54,329 nt of DNA from an uncultured Afifella sp. (GTDB lineage Bacteria; Pseudomonadota; Alphaproteobacteria; Rhizobiales; Afifellaceae). Both the position numbers and the translations under genes were made by a program. Under the pieces are notes generated by a model. The model saw only the letters and a program-made list of their open reading frames with translations. It made no database searches and was not told where the DNA came from. Shown piece after piece: positions 53,709-54,329 of this stretch (the stretch's first letter is position 1; the number at the start of each line of letters is the position of its first letter). The stretch covers positions 1-54,329 of the forward strand of contig CAMYKZ010000029.1 in assembly GCA_947259045.1 (NCBI GenBank), read 5' to 3'.

Positions 53709-53736
53709 GCCCGGCGCCTGGCGCCGGGCTTTTTTT
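53709..53736 (+). terminator. Rho-independent terminator after dctP
   Basis: GCCCGGCGCC and GGCGCCGGGC form a perfect stem about T53719 and are followed by seven T (53730-53736). It closes the GntR-divergent TRAP operon. Confidence 0.95.
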
Positions 53737-53856
53737 GCCAAAAGTACATTTTCAGGCACAATCCAATAAGATTGGCCGGTGTCATAAAAATGTGACAGAC
53801 TGGCGCTCCAATCGGAAATCTTTCCAGCCATCTCTGCAATCCAACCCCGCTTGCAC

Positions 53857-54329
53857 ATGCCGCCATTCGCTCTCAATCGCCGCCTGGCAGCCGAACTGAT
53901 CGGCACCGCATTTCTGCTGGCGACCGTCATCGGTTCCGGCATCATGGCTGAACGCCTGGCCGGCGGTAATGTGGCGATTGCCCTGCTCGGCAACACGATC
54001 CCGACCGGCGCCATCCTTGTCGTCCTGATCCTGATGTTCGGTCCGCTCTCCGGCGCCCACTTCAACCCGGCCGTGACGCTGGCCTTCGTGCTGCGCAAGC
54101 AGATGCCTGCCGGCGAGGCCCTGCCCTACGTCGCCGCCCAGGTCGCCGGCGGTCTGATCGGCATGCTGGCTGCTCACCTGATGTTTGAGGAAAACGTGTT
54201 TCAACTCTCCACCACTTCCCGCACGGGTGGTGCGCAATGGTTTGCCGAAGTCGTCGCGACGTTCGGCCTGGTGGCGACGATCCTCGGCACCCTGTTCCGG
54301 CGGCCCGAAGCCGTGCCCTATGCCGTCGG
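53857..54329 (+). CDS. MIP/aquaporin family channel (partial, runs off the window)
   Basis: An uninterrupted frame from the ATG at 53857 to the end translates to LAAELIGTAFLLATVIGSGIM, a glycine-rich helix start of the MIP family, and SGAHFNPAVTLAFVL, which contains the first NPA box of aquaporins. The second NPA is beyond the window. Its closest style is the AqpS/arsenite-channel-like aquaporins of Rhizobiales, which sit in ars operons, but no ars gene is in view. The ribosome site is weak, so an alternative start remains possible. Confidence 0.8.
   Translation, partial: MPPFALNRRLAAELIGTAFLLATVIGSGIMAERLAGGNVAIALLGNTIPTGAILVVLILMFGPLSGAHFNPAVTLAFVLRKQMPAGEALPYVAAQVAGGLIGMLAAHLMFEENVFQLSTTSRTGGAQWFAEVVATFGLVATILGTLFRRPEAVPYAV

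Overview
The window reads as chromosomal DNA of an alphaproteobacterium, most likely of the Hyphomicrobiales (Rhizobiales). Evidence: an iron-control (Irr-type) palindrome before a long suf operon, an RNase E with a large acidic insert inside its S1 domain, the rne / amidase / PBP1A / prfB gene block, and alphaproteobacterial-type DUF3971 proteins. TRAP transport, sulfotransferase and PhyH genes would suit a marine or host-associated lifestyle, but that is inference. The assignment rests on reading the sequence, not on a database search.

Layout. 1-1030: last gene(s) of a peptide-type ABC importer. 1031-1585: non-coding stretch with a run of hairpins. 1586-6164: a TSA/thioredoxin-fold protein, divergent parE, and a DEAD-box RNA helicase. 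6181-14734 (minus strand): a ten-gene Fe-S assembly operon (cysteine desulfurase, sufB, a Trp-rich unknown, sufC, sufD, sufS, sufT, sufA, then tenA and a TfoX-domain gene), with the Irr-like palindrome before its first gene. 14822-20075: alpha/beta hydrolase, GGDEF-EAL protein, anmK and tyrS. 20093-26624: two tandem giant AsmA-like (DUF3971) paralogues. 26853-31553: bcp, an M23 peptidase, argE, then a PhyH-RidA pair. 31873-35435: a GC-richer accessory block (MarC, MarR, YHYH protein, membrane protein) ending in a decayed IS5-type transposase that abuts prfB. 35439-43806: prfB with its programmed frameshift, PBP1A, amidase, and rne, with a perfect 54-bp tandem duplication in the amidase-rne gap. 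43853-45471: two overlapping sulfotransferase genes. 45474-47886: argC, DinB-type protein, GST. 47912-53686: a catabolic/transport unit (D-2-hydroxyacid dehydrogenase, GntR regulator, TRAP DctQ-DctM, creatininase-family hydrolase, DctP) closed by a strong terminator. 53857-end: truncated aquaporin-family gene.

How the genes work together. The suf block is a complete Fe-S factory: two desulfurases, the SufBCD scaffold, and the SufA/SufT maturation factors. PBP1A, the amidase, the M23 protein and anmK build, cut and recycle peptidoglycan. The GntR-TRAP-creatininase set looks like a carboxylate uptake and breakdown pathway of unknown substrate.

The best candidates for something undescribed are the MarR/YHYH/membrane-protein block with its exact palindrome over the marR start codon, the hairpin cluster at 1146-1288, the paired sulfotransferases, and the TRAP-linked creatininase homologue with an altered metal-site motif.
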